Shown: positions 34,614 to 43,309 of the stretch, in pieces
How the letters are laid out: each line of letters begins with the position of its first letter
Position numbering within the stretch: position 1 is the first letter of the stretch
Assembly (NCBI RefSeq): GCF_002088275.1
Contig: NZ_AQQS01000001.1
Location: 248,001-312,000, forward strand
DNA length: 64,000 nucleotides
From: Aurantimonas sp. 22II-16-19i
Lineage (GTDB): Bacteria; Pseudomonadota; Alphaproteobacteria; Rhizobiales; Rhizobiaceae
Reading direction: 5' to 3'
The notes under the pieces: generated by a model
The model's database searches: none
Seen by the model: only the letters and a program-made list of their open reading frames with translations
What the model was told of the DNA's origin: nothing
Made by a program: the position numbers and the translations under genes

Positions 34614-34951
34614 TCCGGATCACCTCGCTTCCGATTCCGGGCGGGAGGCTAGCATTGCGCCACGGGTTTCTGGTGCTGAAATACTAGGCAAGTTGCAGCT
34701 GAAACTTTACCCCCTTAGCGGCGACGGTCGGTCCGGCAGACGCGGCCGGACGCTGCCGCGGACCGATGCGACGCCTGCCGCCCAGCCGATGGGACGAGTT
34801 CGTTCTCCCGCCTCCCGCCCCCGTTTCCGCTGTTTGCCGCCCGCCCCGGCAGCCCGCCTCTGCCTATGCCTCCCGGCCTTGCCGGCGGCTGGCACGCGAC
34901 GTGCAACAGGCGAGGCGAACGGCAAACGCGCCACAAGGAGTGGGGAACACG
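34614..34951. other. intergenic region between divergent hyuA and dctP-like genes
   Basis: 338 bases that should contain both promoters. The heptamer gctgaaa occurs at 34675-34681 and 34698-34704, 23 bases apart, in the more AT-rich part near hyuA. The half next to the TRAP genes is GC-rich and featureless. No further element was supported. Confidence 0.5.
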
Positions 34952-35968
34952 ATGACATCGACAGCCAAGGCCATGATTGCCCGCGCGGCATTCGCAATGA
35001 CGGTGGCCGCGAGCGTCCTCGCGCCGGGGGTGGTCGGCCCTGCGGCGGCGGCGGAATGGATCATGGCCTCCGGCTATCCCGAGGAGAACTTCCTGACGAA
35101 GAACGTCCGGCTGTTCATCGACGAGGTCGGGACGAAATCCGACGGCGCGCTCACCATCGACCTTCAGCCCAACGACTCGCTGATCAAGATCGACTCGATC
35201 AAGCGCGCGGTGCAGTCCGGCCAGATCCCGATCGGCGAGATCCGGCTCGGCATCTATGGCAACGAGGACCCGATGTACGTCCTCGGCGGCCTGCCCTTCA
35301 TCGCTCCGACCTATGCCGACGCCTGGGACCTGAAGGACGCGCAGAAGCCCTATTTCGACAAGATCTTCGACGAAGCCGGCATGAAGGTGCTGTTCTACCA
35401 GCCCTGGCCCGGCCAGGGCTTCTACACCTCGTTTCCGGTGACGTCCCTCGACGACTTCAAGGGCGTCAAGCTCCGGATCTACTCGACCGCGACGCAGAAG
35501 ATGGGCGAACTCCTCGGATTCCAGGCGACGGTGTTGCCCTTCGCCGAGATCCCCCAGGCGTTTTCCACCGGCCTGATCGCCGCGCTATTCACCAGCCCGC
35601 AGACCGGCATCGACATCCAGGCCTGGGACTACACGAAGTACTTCACCGACACCGGCGCGATCTATTCCAAGAACGCGGTGATCGTCTCCAAGGCGGCCTG
35701 GGACGAACTCGACGAGAAGACGCAAGGGGTAATTCTGGAAGCCGCCAAGGAGGCCGAGGCCCGCGCCTGGACGATGAGCAAGGAGGTCAACGACGACCAG
35801 CAGAAGATGCTGGCCGACAACGGCATGACGGTCAGCCCGGCGCCCGAGGCGGTGATCGACCGGATGAAGGAGATCGGCAAGGTGATGCTCGCCGACTGGG
35901 AGGCGACCGCGAGCCCCGAGGCGCTGGCGGCGGTCAAGCCCTATTTCGAGAAGCGGGGGATGGAGTGA
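34952..35968 (+). CDS. dctP: TRAP transporter substrate-binding protein (DctP family)
   Basis: Periplasmic receptor of a TRAP transporter, 338 residues. The signal peptide MTSTAKAMIARAAFAMTVAASVLAPGVVGPAAAA precedes EWIMASGYPEENFLTKNVRLFIDEVGTKS. DctP hallmarks are FKGVKLRIYSTATQKMGELLGFQATVLPFAEIPQAFSTGLIAALFTSP, where the Arg binds the ligand carboxylate, and IYSKNAVIVSKAAWDEL. Start at 34952 with AGGAG about 12 bases upstream. Ligand unknown but expected to carry a carboxylate. dctQ follows after 16 bases. Confidence 0.92.
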   Translation: MTSTAKAMIARAAFAMTVAASVLAPGVVGPAAAAEWIMASGYPEENFLTKNVRLFIDEVGTKSDGALTIDLQPNDSLIKIDSIKRAVQSGQIPIGEIRLGIYGNEDPMYVLGGLPFIAPTYADAWDLKDAQKPYFDKIFDEAGMKVLFYQPWPGQGFYTSFPVTSLDDFKGVKLRIYSTATQKMGELLGFQATVLPFAEIPQAFSTGLIAALFTSPQTGIDIQAWDYTKYFTDTGAIYSKNAVIVSKAAWDELDEKTQGVILEAAKEAEARAWTMSKEVNDDQQKMLADNGMTVSPAPEAVIDRMKEIGKVMLADWEATASPEALAAVKPYFEKRGME

Positions 35969-35984
35969 GCCGGGCGCGCCGTCG

Positions 35985-36593
35985 ATGAGCGATCCCGCCA
36001 CGTCGTCGAAGCCGGGCGATCCGGCAGCACCGCCGGCGGGGAGCCTTCGCCGGCTCCTCGACGGCCTCTATCTCGCCAGCGGCATTCTCGCCGGCCTGTT
36101 CCTCGCCGCGATCGGCGCCACCATCGTGGCGCAGATCGCCGGCCGGCTGATCGGCTGGACCATCGATTCCACCGAGCTCGCCGGCTTCTGCATGGCGGCG
36201 AGCACCTTCCTCGGCCTCGCCTACACGCTGAAGAGCGGCACCCATGTCAGGGTCAACCTCCTGATCCGCCGGCTCCCGGCGCCGTTGAAGCGCCCCGCCG
36301 AGATCGGCTGCTGCCTCGTCGGCATCGTCGCCTCGGCCTATTTCACGTGGTTCGCTCTCCAGCTCGTCCTCCAGTCCTGGCGGTTCGGCGACACCTCGCC
36401 GGGCCTTCTCGCCGCGCCCTTCTGGATCCCCCAGGCCGGCATGGCGATCGGCGGCGCTCTCCTAGTGATCGCCTTCCTCGACGAGATGACGATCGTCTGG
36501 CGGGGCGGACAGGCCGGCTACGAGAGCGAGGAAGCCGTGCTCGACCAGTTCGAGCCGGACGGCCGCGCCCCGGCCCTCGAGGTGCCGTCGTGA
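35985..36593 (+). CDS. dctQ: TRAP transporter small permease (DctQ family)
   Basis: Small membrane subunit of the TRAP transporter, 202 residues. Four helices are readable: YLASGILAGLFLAAIGATIVAQIAGRL, the helix with ELAGFCMAASTFLGLAYTLKSGTHVRVN (the conserved DctQ core), CCLVGIVASAYFTWFALQLVL, and IPQAGMAIGGALLVIAFLDEM. The C-terminal 30 residues are cytoplasmic and not conserved. Sits between dctP and dctM. Confidence 0.9.
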   Translation: MSDPATSSKPGDPAAPPAGSLRRLLDGLYLASGILAGLFLAAIGATIVAQIAGRLIGWTIDSTELAGFCMAASTFLGLAYTLKSGTHVRVNLLIRRLPAPLKRPAEIGCCLVGIVASAYFTWFALQLVLQSWRFGDTSPGLLAAPFWIPQAGMAIGGALLVIAFLDEMTIVWRGGQAGYESEEAVLDQFEPDGRAPALEVPS

Positions 36594-36648
36594 CCGGCCG
36601 GGCCGCCGCGACGGCCGCCCCCGCAAGCAACGAAGGGCTGTCGCTCTG

Positions 36649-37950
36649 ATGTCCGCCGGTCTCCTCGCCTCCGTCCTGTTCGTCGTCATGCTGGTGCTGC
36701 TCGCCGGCGGGGTGTGGATCGCCATTGCCCTCGGCCTCGTCGGCTGGGTCGCGATCGAATTCTTCACCGCCGCGCCCGCAGGCTCGCTGCTCGCCTCAAC
36801 GGTCTGGGATTCCAGCTGGAACTGGGCGCTGACGGCGCTTCCCCTGTTCATCTGGATGGGCGAGATCCTGTTCCGCACGCGGCTGTCCCAGGACATGTTC
36901 ACCGGGCTGTCGGCCTGGCTCGGCTGGCTGCCCGGCCGGCTCGTCCACGTCAACATCATCGGTTGCGGCATCATGGCCGCGGTGGCGGGATCCTCCGCCG
37001 TCACCTGCGCCACCGTCGGGCGCATCTCGCTGCCCGAACTGAAGAAGCGCGGCTATGACGAGAGCCTCATCATCGGGACGCTGGCCGGCTCGGGCACCCT
37101 CGGCCTCCTGATCCCACCCTCGATCATGCTGATCGTCTACGGCGTCGTCTCGCAGCAGTCGATCTCGCGGCTGTTCATGGCCGGCGTCCTGCCCGGCCTC
37201 CTGCTGATCGCCCTGTTCATGGGCTACGTCATGCTGCGCGCCGTGCTCGATCCGGACAAGACGCCGGTCGAGACGGAAACGCTGAGCCTGAAGGAGAAGC
37301 TCTCCCGTTCCCGCTTCCTGATCCCGGTGCTGCTCCTGATCGTCGCCATCCTCGGCTCGATCTATGGCGGCTACGCCACCCCCACCGAGGCCGCCACGGT
37401 CGGCGTCATCGGCGCGCTGATCCTCGCGGCCTTTTCGGGAAGCCTCGACCGGCACACGCTGCTGGAGACGCTGCTCGGAGCGACCCGCACCTCCTGCATG
37501 ATCACGCTGATCCTCGTGGCCGCGGCCTTCCTGACCATGGCGATGGGCTTCACCGGCATCCCCCGCCATCTCGCCCAGTGGGTCGAGACGCTGGAGCTCA
37601 GCCCCTATGCGCTGATCGCCGTCCTGATGGTGTTCTACATCATCCTCGGCTGCTTCCTCGACGGCGTCTCGATGCTGGTCCTCACCGCCACCGTCGTCCT
37701 GCCGATGGTGAAGGACGCCGGCATCGACCTGATCTGGTTCGGCATCTTCGCCGTCATCGTCGTCGAGATGGCGCAGATCACCCCGCCGGTGGGCTTCAAC
37801 CTCTTCGTCCTGCAGGGCATGAGCGGGCGCGACATCGTCCAGGTCGCCAGGGCCTCGATGCCGTTCTTCTTCCTGATGATCCTCGGCATCGTCATCATCA
37901 CGATCTTCCCGGGCATCGTGACCTTCCTACCCCAGACGATGATGCGATGA
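36649..37950 (+). CDS. dctM: TRAP transporter large permease (DctM family)
   Basis: Large sodium-coupled permease, 433 residues, about 12 helices. Family segments are ALPLFIWMGEILFRT, AAVAGSSAVTCATVGRISLPELKKRGYDESLIIGTLAGSGTLGLLIPPSIMLIVYGVVSQQSISRLFMAGVLPG, YGGYATPTEAATVGVIGAL and the final EMAQITPPVGFNLFVLQGMSGRDI. These are the canonical DctM ion-binding and hairpin motifs. Lies 55 bases after dctQ and 205 bases before the Rieske gene; the gap shows no clear terminator, so co-expression is possible. Confidence 0.93.
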   Translation: MSAGLLASVLFVVMLVLLAGGVWIAIALGLVGWVAIEFFTAAPAGSLLASTVWDSSWNWALTALPLFIWMGEILFRTRLSQDMFTGLSAWLGWLPGRLVHVNIIGCGIMAAVAGSSAVTCATVGRISLPELKKRGYDESLIIGTLAGSGTLGLLIPPSIMLIVYGVVSQQSISRLFMAGVLPGLLLIALFMGYVMLRAVLDPDKTPVETETLSLKEKLSRSRFLIPVLLLIVAILGSIYGGYATPTEAATVGVIGALILAAFSGSLDRHTLLETLLGATRTSCMITLILVAAAFLTMAMGFTGIPRHLAQWVETLELSPYALIAVLMVFYIILGCFLDGVSMLVLTATVVLPMVKDAGIDLIWFGIFAVIVVEMAQITPPVGFNLFVLQGMSGRDIVQVARASMPFFFLMILGIVIITIFPGIVTFLPQTMMR

Positions 37951-38155
37951 GCCACCGGCTCCGACCGTGCGCGAGCAAGGAACGGCCCGAACGGCGCTGG
38001 CTGGCAGCCGGAAAAGGCGTTAGAACGAAGACGAGATCGCGACCGTCCACCCGCCGGAAGCACCGGCAGCCACCGGGCCTGCCTCGGGCCCTGCCGCGAT
38101 ACCGGCGACCCGGCCCTGCCGCCCGCCGCCCACCCGCCGCTTTGGGGTTCGAGCC

Positions 38156-39319
38156 ATGAACGTCCACGATCCGCAGTTTTCGGCCTCTCCCGCCGACGAG
38201 CTCGCCGCCAACGTCGCCGTCCCGCTCGAGGCGGCGCGGGCGATGCCGAAGTCGGTCTATACCTCGCCGGACTTCCTCGCCCAGGAACTCCAGCACATCT
38301 TCGCGAAGGAATGGCTCTGCGCCGGCCGCGCCGATGCGCTGGACGGGCCGGGGGCGTATCTGACCATGGAGATCGCCGGCGAGCCGGTGATCGTCCTCAG
38401 GGACAGGGACGGCGCGCTGCGGGCGATGTCGAATGTCTGCCGCCACCGGATGTCGACCATGCTGCAGGGCCGTGGCACCGTGCGGGCGATCGTCTGCCCT
38501 TACCATGCCTGGACCTACAATCTCGACGGGACCCTGCGCGGCGCCCCGGCAATGGCCGCCAACGAGAGCTTCTGCCGGTCAGAGATCGCGCTGCCCGAGA
38601 TCCGCTGCGAGGAATGGCTCGGCTGGATCATGGTGTCGCTGGACCCGGACGCCCCGAGCCCGGCCGGGCGGCTGAAGGACGTCGAGACCCTGGTCGGCTA
38701 TCTCGGCATGGAGAACTACACCGAGACCTTCCGCGAGGAGCATCGCTGGAACACCAACTGGAAGGTGCTCGCCGAGAACTTCATGGAGAGCTACCACCTG
38801 CCGGCCTGCCATGCCGGGACGATCGGCGGATCCGCCGAAGACCTGATGACCATGGCACTGCCGGAAGGCACCGAGGCCTTCAACTACCATTCCATCCTGC
38901 GCAACGATTCCGTGCCGCTCGCCCTCGCCCACCCGGACAACACCACCCTCACCGGCGACCAGCGCCGCACGACCTGGCTACTGTCGATCTATCCGGCGCT
39001 CTTCATCTCCCTGACGAACGGCTATTTCTGGTATCTCAGCCTGCATCCGGACGGGCCGGACCACGTCCGGATCCTCTATGGCGGCGGCATGTCGCCGGAC
39101 TATGTCGGGGACCCGGAGGCCAGGCAGCATTTCGTTGCGGTCAAGGCGTTGCTCGACGACGTCAATGTCGAGGATCGCGGCTGCACCGAACGGGTCTACA
39201 AGGGGCTCTGCAGCCATCTCGGCGAACCGGGTCCGCTGTCGCATCTGGAGCGGCCGAACTTCGAGTTCGCCCAGTACATCTCGCGGCGGATCGAGGCGGG
39301 CCGAGCCGGGTCTGCCTGA
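38156..39319 (+). CDS. Rieske non-haem iron oxygenase, alpha subunit (quaternary-ammonium/carnitine-type)
   Basis: Oxygenase component, 387 residues. The Rieske 2Fe-2S cluster ligands are Cys95-x-His97 and Cys114-x2-His117 (VCRHRMS, VCPYHAW). The mononuclear iron motif is NWKVLAENFMESYHLPACH with His214 and His219; the bridging acid is Glu211 as in carnitine oxygenase CntA, where most Rieske oxygenases have Asp. This points to the trimeric group acting on carnitine, glycine betaine or stachydrine-like substrates by N-dealkylation or hydroxylation. No ferredoxin-reductase gene is adjacent or in the window. The ureohydrolase gene follows after 138 bases. Confidence 0.9.
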   Translation: MNVHDPQFSASPADELAANVAVPLEAARAMPKSVYTSPDFLAQELQHIFAKEWLCAGRADALDGPGAYLTMEIAGEPVIVLRDRDGALRAMSNVCRHRMSTMLQGRGTVRAIVCPYHAWTYNLDGTLRGAPAMAANESFCRSEIALPEIRCEEWLGWIMVSLDPDAPSPAGRLKDVETLVGYLGMENYTETFREEHRWNTNWKVLAENFMESYHLPACHAGTIGGSAEDLMTMALPEGTEAFNYHSILRNDSVPLALAHPDNTTLTGDQRRTTWLLSIYPALFISLTNGYFWYLSLHPDGPDHVRILYGGGMSPDYVGDPEARQHFVAVKALLDDVNVEDRGCTERVYKGLCSHLGEPGPLSHLERPNFEFAQYISRRIEAGRAGSA

Positions 39320-39457
39320 CCGCCCCGTCGTCCTGCCCCCGATCGCCTCGCACTGCGGCTCCGGCCGCTGTCGTCGCTCCGCCTTCCGCGCCGTCGACGA
39401 CCCAGAGGTTCATTTCACCTGTCCACATTCCCGCATGTCCATGAGCTGAGTTCAACC

Positions 39458-40414
39458 GTGACCGACCAATCCCGCTTCCGGCCGCTCGATTCCGCCAAGG
39501 TGCCGCGCTTTGCCGGCCCCGCCAGCTTCATGCGCCTGCCGCTGGCCCGGCCCGACGAGGTGGACATCGCCCTCGTCGGCGTTCCCTTCGACGGCGGCAC
39601 GAGCAACCGCACCGGCGCCCGCCACGGGCCACGGGAAATCCGCAACCAGTCGAGCCTCGTGCGCCCCTATCACCACACGACGCTGCGCTCGCCCTTCGAT
39701 GTCGCCCGCATCGCCGATTGTGGCGACGCGCCGGTGAACCCTGTCGATGCGACGGACAGCCTCGAGCGGATCACCGGCTTCTTTCGCGAGATCCGCGATG
39801 CCGGCGCCGTCCCGCTGACCGCCGGCGGCGATCATCTGGTCACCCTGCCGGTCTTACGCGGCCTGTCCCGCGGCACACCCCGCGCGCTCATTCATTTCGA
39901 CGCGCATTCCGATACTTACGACGAGTTCTTCGGCAATCGCTACAACCACGGCACGCCCTTCCGCCGGGCCGTCGAGGAGGGTCTGCTCGATCCCAAACGC
40001 ATGATCCAGATCGGCCTCAGGGGCGCGATCTCGGACGCCGCCAACTACGACTTCGCCAGGGCCGAAGGCATCCGGATGATCTTCATCGAGGAGCTGATGG
40101 CGCGGGGCGTTGCCGACGTCATGGCCGAGGCCCGGGAGATCGCCGGCGCGGGCGAGACCTACGTCTCCTTCGACATCGACATCATCGACCCGGCCTTCGC
40201 GCCGGGCACCGGCACGCCGGAGATCGGCGGCGTCACCACCTTCCAGGCGCAGGCGCTGGTGCGCGAGCTGGCCGGCGTCGACATCGTCGGGGCGGACGTC
40301 GTCGAGGTCTCGCCGCCGCTCGATCCGAGCGGCATCACGGCGCTCACCGGCGCGACGATGCTGTTCGAGCTGCTCTGCGTGATGGCCGGGGCGGTCGCAC
40401 GCAGCCGGGCATGA
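39458..40414 (+). CDS. speB: agmatinase/guanidino-acid ureohydrolase family protein
   Basis: Manganese-dependent ureohydrolase (arginase/agmatinase family), 318 residues, releasing urea from a guanidino compound. Metal ligands are present in GGDHLVTLP (His), HFDAHSDTYDE (Asp, His, Asp) and SFDIDIIDPAFAPGTGTPEIGG (two Asp). The N-terminal VDIALVGVPFDGGTSNRTGARHGPREIRNQSSLVRPY is agmatinase-like. The start is GTG at 39458. The gene symbol follows family similarity only: guanidinobutyrase and guanidinopropionase share these motifs, and neighbouring genes favour a guanidino acid rather than agmatine. Confidence 0.88.
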   Translation: MTDQSRFRPLDSAKVPRFAGPASFMRLPLARPDEVDIALVGVPFDGGTSNRTGARHGPREIRNQSSLVRPYHHTTLRSPFDVARIADCGDAPVNPVDATDSLERITGFFREIRDAGAVPLTAGGDHLVTLPVLRGLSRGTPRALIHFDAHSDTYDEFFGNRYNHGTPFRRAVEEGLLDPKRMIQIGLRGAISDAANYDFARAEGIRMIFIEELMARGVADVMAEAREIAGAGETYVSFDIDIIDPAFAPGTGTPEIGGVTTFQAQALVRELAGVDIVGADVVEVSPPLDPSGITALTGATMLFELLCVMAGAVARSRA

Positions 40415-40444
40415 TGCTGCGGGCGGCGCCGCTCGGGCCGCCGC

Positions 40445-41593
40445 TCACAGGCCGGCTTCGAGACGGTCGAGCAGCGCATCCAACATCGCGTCGCAGCGGG
40501 CGAGCTGCGCCTCGGTGACGAATTCGTCCGGCCGGTGGCCCTGGTCCATCGAACCCGGCCCGCAGATCACCGCCGGAATACCCGCAGCTTCCGAGAACAG
40601 CCCGCCCTCGGTGCCGAAGGCCACCTTGATCGTGGCGTTCGCCCCCGTCAGCGACTTCACGAACCGCACGACCTCGGCGCCCGGCGCGGTGTCGAGGCCC
40701 GGATAGCCGCGCGTCGTCTCGATCGCGATCGCAGCGTCGGGGTCGCCGGTCTCGGCGACGATCCGCCCGGCCTCCCGCTCCAGCCGGGCGATCAGCCCGT
40801 CCGGATCGTCGGCGGCCAGGTAGCGGATCTCGAAATCCACCTCGGCATGGTTCGGCACGATGTTCGGACTCGTTCCGCCGGCGATCCGGCCGACATGCAG
40901 CGTCGTGTAGGGGATGTCGTAGTCGTCGTCCTTCGCCCCGTGCTCGGCCACCTCGGCCTGCAGGTCGCGCACGGCGCGGGAAAAGTCGGCGGCGAGATGC
41001 AGCGCGTTCATCGCCTTCGGCGCCAGCGCCGTGTGGCCCTCGCGGCCGTGGCAGCTGGCGCGGTAGAAGCCCTTGCCCTTGTGGCCCGTCGCGACCTTCA
41101 GCTCCGTCGGCTCGCCGACGATGCACATCAGCGGCCGGACCGGCGCCCTGGCGAGGATGTCGACGAGGTCGCGCACGCCGATGCAGCCGATCTCCTCGTC
41201 ATAGGAGAGCGCCAGATGCAGCGGCGTCTTCAGCTCCCGGCGCGAGGCCCGCAGGGCCGCCGCCACCGCGCAGGCGACGAAGCCCTTCATGTCGGCGGTG
41301 CCGCGGCCGTAGAGCCGCCCGTCCTTTTGCGTCAGCCGGAACGGCTCGACCGTCCAGGCCTGCCCCTCCACCGGAACCACGTCCGTATGGCCGGAGAGCA
41401 TCACCCCCGGCACGCCCTCGGGTCCGATGGTGACGAAGAGATTGGCCCTCTCGCCGCTCTCGTGACGCACCCAGTCCAGCCGCGCGCCGGCGGCGGTGAG
41501 CAGCCCCGCGACATGGTCCAGCAAAGGCATGTTCGGCGTTCGCGACAGGGTCGGAAAGGCGATCAGGCGCTCGAGGATGGGAAGGGTTTGCAT
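40445..41593 (-). CDS. argE: acetylornithine deacetylase family M20 metallohydrolase (ArgE-like)
   Basis: Di-zinc M20 peptidase-family amidohydrolase, 382 residues, the size of acetylornithine deacetylase. Metal and catalytic motifs: LSGHTDVVPVEG (His, Asp), YGRGTADMKGF (bridging Asp), SYDEEIGCIGVRD (catalytic and metal Glu), VGEPTELKVATGHKG, and the C-terminal CGPGSMDQGHRPDEFV with the last metal His. Convergent with the ureohydrolase gene (30-base gap) and divergent from the MFS gene. It may belong to the catabolic group rather than to arginine synthesis, since catabolic ArgE paralogues are common in alphaproteobacteria. Confidence 0.9.
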   Translation of the reverse strand: MQTLPILERLIAFPTLSRTPNMPLLDHVAGLLTAAGARLDWVRHESGERANLFVTIGPEGVPGVMLSGHTDVVPVEGQAWTVEPFRLTQKDGRLYGRGTADMKGFVACAVAAALRASRRELKTPLHLALSYDEEIGCIGVRDLVDILARAPVRPLMCIVGEPTELKVATGHKGKGFYRASCHGREGHTALAPKAMNALHLAADFSRAVRDLQAEVAEHGAKDDDYDIPYTTLHVGRIAGGTSPNIVPNHAEVDFEIRYLAADDPDGLIARLEREAGRIVAETGDPDAAIAIETTRGYPGLDTAPGAEVVRFVKSLTGANATIKVAFGTEGGLFSEAAGIPAVICGPGSMDQGHRPDEFVTEAQLARCDAMLDALLDRLEAGL

Positions 41594-41796
41594 GATGGCA
41601 TGACTCGCTGGAGGAGATGGCGGTCACAGTCGCTTGGCTGGCGCCGCGAGGCAAGCGGCGTTGCGGGCGGGGTTGCGTGCTGCGGCGCTGCGGGCCTTGC
41701 GAAGAACCGTGATCGCGCGGGGATGCATCTTTCCCATCCGGGCATCCGGAATATGTAAGGCGGATAACCTTTTGTCGCCCGCAGTCGATCTCCCCC

Positions 41797-43302
41797 ATGC
41801 AGCAGCCCGAAGCGTCCCCCGAAGAGGCGGAGACCACACCGCCCGCCAGTCCGCGCGGCAGCTTCTTCGCCATCTTCCCTTCGATCGTCCTGCCGATGTT
41901 CCTCGCGGTCGTCGACCAGACGATCGTCGCGACGGCGCTGCCGGCGATTGCCGCCTCCCTCGGCGAGGTGGACCGCCTGTCCTGGGTGGTGGTGTCCTAC
42001 CTCGTCGCCACCACCATCGCCGCCCCGGTCTATGGCCGGCTCGGCGACGTCTTCGGCCGCCGGCGGCTGATGGTCGTCGCGCTGGCGATCTTCATGGTGG
42101 CCTCGGTGCTCTGCGCCCTGTCCACCGACATCGTCACGCTGACGGCGGCGCGCATCCTCCAGGGCGCCGGCGGCGGCGGGCTGATGACGCTCTCCCAGGC
42201 GCTGGTCGGCGAGGCGATCCCGCCGCGCGACCGGGCGCGCTACCAGGGCTATCTCGCCACCGTCGCCGTGTCGTCGAGCGCCTTCGGGCCGGTCGCCGGC
42301 GGCTTCCTGACGGAGCATTTCGGCTGGCAGTCGGTGTTCCTCGTCAACCTGCCGGTCGGCATCGGCGCCGTCCTGATGACCCTCCGGCTGCCCGACCGGC
42401 GCGGCACCGGCGAGCCCTTCCGCTTCGACACGCTCGGCCTCTTCCTTTTCGCCGCCTTCATCGCCTCGACGCTGATCATGCTGGAAGAGGCCCAGCAGAT
42501 CGCTTCCGGTGCCTTTCTGACGCCGGTGGCGCTCGGCGTCCTCGCCGTCACCGCCGTCGTCCTCCTGGTGCGCTGGGAGCAGCGGACGCCCTCGCCGCTC
42601 CTGTCGATCCCGCTTCTGAAGCACCCGGCGATCTGGCGCTGCGACGGGCTGGCGGCCTGCCACGGCGCCATGCTGGTGTCGCTGATCACCTTCCTGCCGC
42701 TCTACTACCGCATGGTCCACGGGGCCTCGGCCGCCGAGACCGGCCTCCTGCTGCTGCCGATGACCATCGGCATCGGGATCGGCTCGCTCACCACCGGCCG
42801 CATCGTCGGGCGCACGGGGCAGACGGCGATCTACCCGTCGGTCGGCCTCACTCTGGTGACGATCGCGCTGGTCGCGACGGTGCTGGTGGCGCCGAGCCTC
42901 GATTCCGTCGCCCTCGCCTGGTGCTTCGGGGCGATCGCCATCTGCATGGGAACGGTGATGGGCGTCGTCCAGCTGACCGTCCAGCTCGCCTCGGGCCGCG
43001 AACAGCTCGGCGCCGGCGCCGCCACGGTGCAGTTCTCGCGCTCCCTCGGTGCCGCCGTCGGCACGGCGACGGTGGGCACCGTGCTGTTCGCCACCATGAC
43101 CCACGCCAACCCCGCCGCGGGCGAGGCCTTCGCCCATGTCCTGCAGGAGGGCCCGCAGGCCCTTCAGGGCCTCGCCGCCGCCCAGCGAGCCGCGATCACC
43201 GACGGCCTCGAGGACGCGTTCCGCAACGCCTTCCTGTGCATCGCGGGCTTCGGGTGCCTGGCGACCGGCCTCGCCTGGACGCTGCCGATCCGGCGGATCT
43301 AG
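41797..43302 (+). CDS. MFS transporter, DHA2 (EmrB/QacA) family
   Basis: Inner-membrane drug:proton antiporter-type protein with about 14 helices, 501 residues. Motif D1, VVDQTIVATALPAIAASLGEVDRLSWVVVSYLVATTIAAPVYGRLGDVFGRRRLMVVAL, includes the family GRLGDVFGRRR loop; motif C, GPVAGGFLTEHFGWQSVFLVNLPVGI, is that of drug antiporters. Substrate unknown. Starts 203 bases from the divergent argE-like gene; its end is 7 bases from the convergent hutU stop. No regulator gene is adjacent. Confidence 0.92.
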   Translation: MQQPEASPEEAETTPPASPRGSFFAIFPSIVLPMFLAVVDQTIVATALPAIAASLGEVDRLSWVVVSYLVATTIAAPVYGRLGDVFGRRRLMVVALAIFMVASVLCALSTDIVTLTAARILQGAGGGGLMTLSQALVGEAIPPRDRARYQGYLATVAVSSSAFGPVAGGFLTEHFGWQSVFLVNLPVGIGAVLMTLRLPDRRGTGEPFRFDTLGLFLFAAFIASTLIMLEEAQQIASGAFLTPVALGVLAVTAVVLLVRWEQRTPSPLLSIPLLKHPAIWRCDGLAACHGAMLVSLITFLPLYYRMVHGASAAETGLLLLPMTIGIGIGSLTTGRIVGRTGQTAIYPSVGLTLVTIALVATVLVAPSLDSVALAWCFGAIAICMGTVMGVVQLTVQLASGREQLGAGAATVQFSRSLGAAVGTATVGTVLFATMTHANPAAGEAFAHVLQEGPQALQGLAAAQRAAITDGLEDAFRNAFLCIAGFGCLATGLAWTLPIRRI

Positions 43303-43309
43303 CTGGCGT

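Noticed and set aside
34675-34704. Heptamer gctgaaa repeated 23 bases apart as a hyuA operator
   Set aside because: Seven bases twice in a 338-base gap is near chance expectation; kept only as a note in the intergenic entry.
40425-40445. GC-rich inverted repeat between the ureohydrolase and argE-like genes as terminator
   Set aside because: Pairing is short and could be any of several overlapping GC repeats; not distinctive enough to list.
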